Of a DNA stretch of 7,043 nucleotides, positions 4,959 through 7,043 are shown one piece after another. Source of the stretch: Planctomycetota bacterium (GTDB lineage: Bacteria > Planctomycetota > UBA1135 > UBA2386); the NCBI GenBank assembly GCA_947455805.1, contig CANGSN010000158.1, positions 1 to 7,043 on the forward strand, written 5' to 3'. The position numbers were made by a program, and so were the translations under genes. The first letter of the stretch is position 1. Each line of letters starts with the position of its first letter. The notes beneath the pieces were generated by a model that was not told the DNA's origin, ran no database searches, and saw only the letters and a program-made list of their open reading frames with translations.

Positions 4959-7043
4959 CAGGAGCCGAAGGGCGGCGCCGGCATCCAGGATCCGGAGTTC
5001 GTCGAGCGCCTACGTCGCGACCAGGACGAGATCCTGCGCAAGGCCGAGCGCCTGCAGGCGCTGATGAACCGCCTGCTGCAGCGCTACGAACGCGAGCAGA
5101 AGCCGGAGCAGGTGCAACTGCTGAAGGACGGTCTCGCCCACCTCGAACGTTCTGGCATCCTGCGCTCGGTCGCCGGCATCCGCGACGACATCGCCGCCAC
5201 CGCGCTGACCGAAGCGCTGCGCAAGCAGAAGGACGTCGTCGACGACCTCGAGCGTCTGCTGAACATCCTGCTGGAGCGCAAGTCGGTCGAGAACCTCGAC
5301 CAGGAACTGGCGCAGGTCGCCGAGCAGATCCGCACCGCGCGCGAGCTCGAGCAGCGCCAGCGCGAACTGCAGAAGCAGCTGCAGCAGACGCGCAACGCCG
5401 AAGCGAGTCCGGCCGAGCAGCAGCTGCTCGACCAGCTGCAGCAGCTGCGCGAGCGCGAGCTGCGCGAAGCCGATGAGAACAACCGGCTGGCTGGCACGCG
5501 GCGGCCGTTCCTCGAAGGCGCGCTGCAGCGCGTGCAGGATCTGCTGCGCCAACAGCCAGAGCTCGAGCGCGGCGTCGCCGACGAGCAGGCCGGCCGCGCC
5601 CCGGAAGCGCGCGCCCGCGAGTTCGACCTCGGCAACCTGGTGCAGCGCACGCGCGACCTGCAGGGCGACCTGCGGGACCAGCAGAAGCAGCAAGCGCTGG
5701 CGGAAGCCGCGGCGGCGATGCAGCAGGCCGCCCAGGGCGCCGACGCAGAAGCGCTGCAGCAGGCGCGCGAACGCCTCGAGGCGCAGCTGCAGGACCCGCC
5801 GAAGCGACAGTCGGGCCCCGACGGCAAGGCGCGCGATCCGCAGTGGACGGCGCTGCGCGACCAGCTGCAGAAGGCGCCCGCAGGCGCCAGCGAGGCCGAG
5901 CGCCAGCAGCTCGGAGAGCTCGCCGGGAAGGCCGCCGAACTGGCCCAGCAGCGCACCGCCGAGGCCCAGCAGGCCAATGCCGCCACCGCGGCGAAGCTGC
6001 AGCAGGACGCGCAGAAGCTCGGCGAGAAGGCCGCCGGCGAAGAAGCCCAGCGCGGCGCCGCCAGCGACGCCAAGGACACGCCGTCGTCGGCGCTGCGCGA
6101 CGCCGCCGAGCGCCTCGCCGACACCGCCCAGAAAGCTGGCGAGGGCATGACCCCCGAGGCGCAGAAGCAGGCCGAGCAGGCGATGAGCGCGCTGGAGACT
6201 GCGCGCAACCGCCAGCAGCAACAGAATCCCGATGCGGGCCGCCGCGCCGCCGCCATGTCGGCCGAGGCGCAGGCCGAAGCCCGCGAGCTGCAGAACGCGC
6301 CGAACGCCGGCGAGGCCGAGCAGCAGGCCGCCGAGCAGCTGCAGAAGGCGGCCGAAGCGCTGCGCAAGGTCGAGCGCGACGTCCAGGCCACCCGCGACGG
6401 CGAGAAGCCGCAGGGAACCACCGAGGCGGCGCAGCAGAGTCGCGAGCAACTGCAGCAGGCGGAGCGCACGCTGCAGCAGGCACTGCAACAGGCCAACGCC
6501 GGCAACCAGCAGGACCTGCAGGCCGCTGCGGAGCGGCAGCAGGAGCTGCAGCAGGCCACGCAGCAGGCAGCGGAACAGGTGCAGAAGGCCGTCGAGAACG
6601 GCCAGCTGACGCCACAGCAGGCCGATGCCGCCAAGCAGGCGATGCAGCAGGCCCGCCAACGCATGCAGAACGCGCAGCAGCAGCTGCAGCAGGGCCAGCA
6701 GGCGAGTGCCGCACGCGAGCAGCAGGCGGCGGCCGAACAGCTGCAGCAGGCGATGCAGGGCCTGCAGCAGAACCGGCCGCAGAGCGAAGCACAGAAGCAG
6801 CAGATGCAGCAGGACGCGCAGCAGCAGCAGCAGCTGGCCGAGGACATCGTTCGCCTCGCCGAGGAGCTGAAGAAGCGCGAACAGAAGGAAGCGCAGCGCG
6901 CCGCCGAGCAGGCCGCCGAAGCGGCGAAGAAGGCGCAGCGGGCGATGGAGCAGGGCCAGCAGGACGAAGCCGAGCAGCAGCAGGAAGAGGCGCGGCAGAA
7001 GCTCGAAGAAGCGGCACAGCAACTCGAGGAGGAGGAGGAGCGC
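4845..7043 (+). CDS. Exported Gln/Ala/Glu-rich coiled-coil protein (3' end outside window)
   Basis: The frame starting at ATG 4845 is open for 733 codons to the last base, so the gene is incomplete at its 3' end. Residues 1-38 look like a signal peptide (Lys4 and Arg7, a long Ala/Val-rich core, ASA before QEP). The mature part has no further membrane segment, no Cys and a single Trp (residue 334). It is almost entirely predicted helix: an amphipathic Leu-rich section (about 50-300, e.g. KDVVDDLERLLNILLERK), a short Pro/Gly break (about 320-337), then an Ala/Gln/Glu section that becomes extremely Gln-rich near 526-665 and ends in acidic helix. The composition and position match the Gln-rich helical tail of DUF4175 proteins, so it may be that tail encoded separately. 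TolA-like or other coiled-coil scaffold proteins are alternatives; low-complexity composition alone cannot prove homology. It overlaps the DUF4175-like gene by 4 bases and is probably a periplasmic partner of it. Confidence 0.85.
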   Translation, partial: MSPKLSRVVFAAVVATAHGMTAPASLAVVGGFAAAASAQEPKGGAGIQDPEFVERLRRDQDEILRKAERLQALMNRLLQRYEREQKPEQVQLLKDGLAHLERSGILRSVAGIRDDIAATALTEALRKQKDVVDDLERLLNILLERKSVENLDQELAQVAEQIRTARELEQRQRELQKQLQQTRNAEASPAEQQLLDQLQQLRERELREADENNRLAGTRRPFLEGALQRVQDLLRQQPELERGVADEQAGRAPEARAREFDLGNLVQRTRDLQGDLRDQQKQQALAEAAAAMQQAAQGADAEALQQARERLEAQLQDPPKRQSGPDGKARDPQWTALRDQLQKAPAGASEAERQQLGELAGKAAELAQQRTAEAQQANAATAAKLQQDAQKLGEKAAGEEAQRGAASDAKDTPSSALRDAAERLADTAQKAGEGMTPEAQKQAEQAMSALETARNRQQQQNPDAGRRAAAMSAEAQAEARELQNAPNAGEAEQQAAEQLQKAAEALRKVERDVQATRDGEKPQGTTEAAQQSREQLQQAERTLQQALQQANAGNQQDLQAAAERQQELQQATQQAAEQVQKAVENGQLTPQQADAAKQAMQQARQRMQNAQQQLQQGQQASAAREQQAAAEQLQQAMQGLQQNRPQSEAQKQQMQQDAQQQQQLAEDIVRLAEELKKREQKEAQRAAEQAAEAAKKAQRAMEQGQQDEAEQQQEEARQKLEEAAQQLEEEEER
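6420..6839 (+). repeat. Low-complexity Gln-rich coding segment (LQQA-type repeats)
   Basis: This is residues 526-665 of the coiled-coil protein. By hand count 54 of 140 residues are Gln (about 39 percent), nearly all written CAG. Imperfect repeats of ELQQA, QLQQA and AMQQA recur, producing many CTGCAGCAG words. It is protein-level low complexity with biased codons rather than an exact DNA tandem repeat. Confidence 0.8.
6819..6833 (+). repeat. (CAG)5 microsatellite inside coiled-coil gene
   Basis: Five uninterrupted CAG codons encode Gln5, followed by CTG. It is the longest pure triplet run of this type that I see in the gene. In-frame unit changes would alter length without frameshift. Confidence 0.9.
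7026..7040 (+). repeat. (GAG)5 microsatellite at the right edge
   Basis: Five GAG codons encode Glu5 just before the window ends at a CGC codon. They mark an acidic helix in the coiled-coil protein; whether the run of acidic residues continues beyond the edge cannot be seen. Confidence 0.9.

Noticed and set aside
6420..6839. CRISPR-like or tandem DNA repeat array
   Set aside because: The repeats are imperfect, without spacers, in frame, and fully explained by Gln-rich protein sequence with CAG codon preference.
5084..6847. Minus-strand open frame rich in Cys and Ser
   Set aside because: It is another antisense register of the same Gln-rich gene; the Cys come from reversed GCA/GCAG words. 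No metal-binding or other spacing pattern is present.
4087..7017. Very long minus-strand open frame (976 codons), Arg/Ala/Pro/Ser-rich
   Set aside because: It overlaps two well-supported sense genes, has no recognisable domain, and its composition is what antisense of CAG/GCC/CTG-rich codons gives.
5010..7022. Minus-strand open frame (670 codons), Leu-rich and resembling a polytopic membrane protein
   Set aside because: CAG and GAG sense codons read as CTG and CTC (Leu) in the opposite register. It is the mirror of the coiled-coil gene, with no Shine-Dalgarno or family motif.

Overview
The window is a dense, GC-rich, single-strand stretch that fits the chromosome of a high-GC Planctomycetota bacterium. 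The assignment rests mainly on gene 2, whose C-terminal signature (aromatic HYFFYYGHYY block, DGSW, final YLPIFQR) matches a family of exported squalene-cyclase-like repeat proteins I associate with Planctomycetota. The gene 2 / gene 3 neighbourhood also suits that phylum. The phylum is an inference; there is no rRNA or other phylogenetic marker here.

Layout: four genes, all on the + strand, essentially without intergenic DNA. (1) 1-1320 is the C-terminal part of a PQQ-type beta-propeller protein, cut by the left edge. (2) 1317-2471 is an exported alpha/alpha-toroid protein with prenyltransferase/squalene-cyclase repeats; it lacks the cyclase DXDD motif. (3) 2482-4848 is a membrane protein resembling the DUF4175 family, with three predicted N-terminal membrane helices and a large predicted periplasmic part. 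(4) 4845-7043 is an exported, extremely Gln/Ala/Glu-rich coiled-coil protein, cut by the right edge. It is open for 733 codons with no stop in the window. Spacing is a 4-base ATGA overlap (1/2), a 10-base gap (2/3) and a 4-base ATGA overlap (3/4), so this looks like one operon with translational coupling at two junctions. I see no promoter, terminator, RNA gene, mobile element or CRISPR array, and no non-coding stretch longer than 10 bases.

How they may work together: all four products are predicted to act in or across the cytoplasmic membrane, in the periplasm. Gene 3 would be the membrane anchor with Ig-like extracytoplasmic domains. Gene 4 looks like the long helical tail that DUF4175 proteins of other bacteria carry on the same chain, so genes 3 and 4 may be two halves of one functional unit. 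Genes 1 and 2 are repeat scaffolds (beta-propeller and helical toroid) without obvious catalytic residues. The set looks like an envelope-associated scaffold or assembly complex rather than a metabolic pathway. In related genomes such genes often sit near MoxR ATPase, DUF58 and von Willebrand A (Bat-like) genes, but none of those is in this window.
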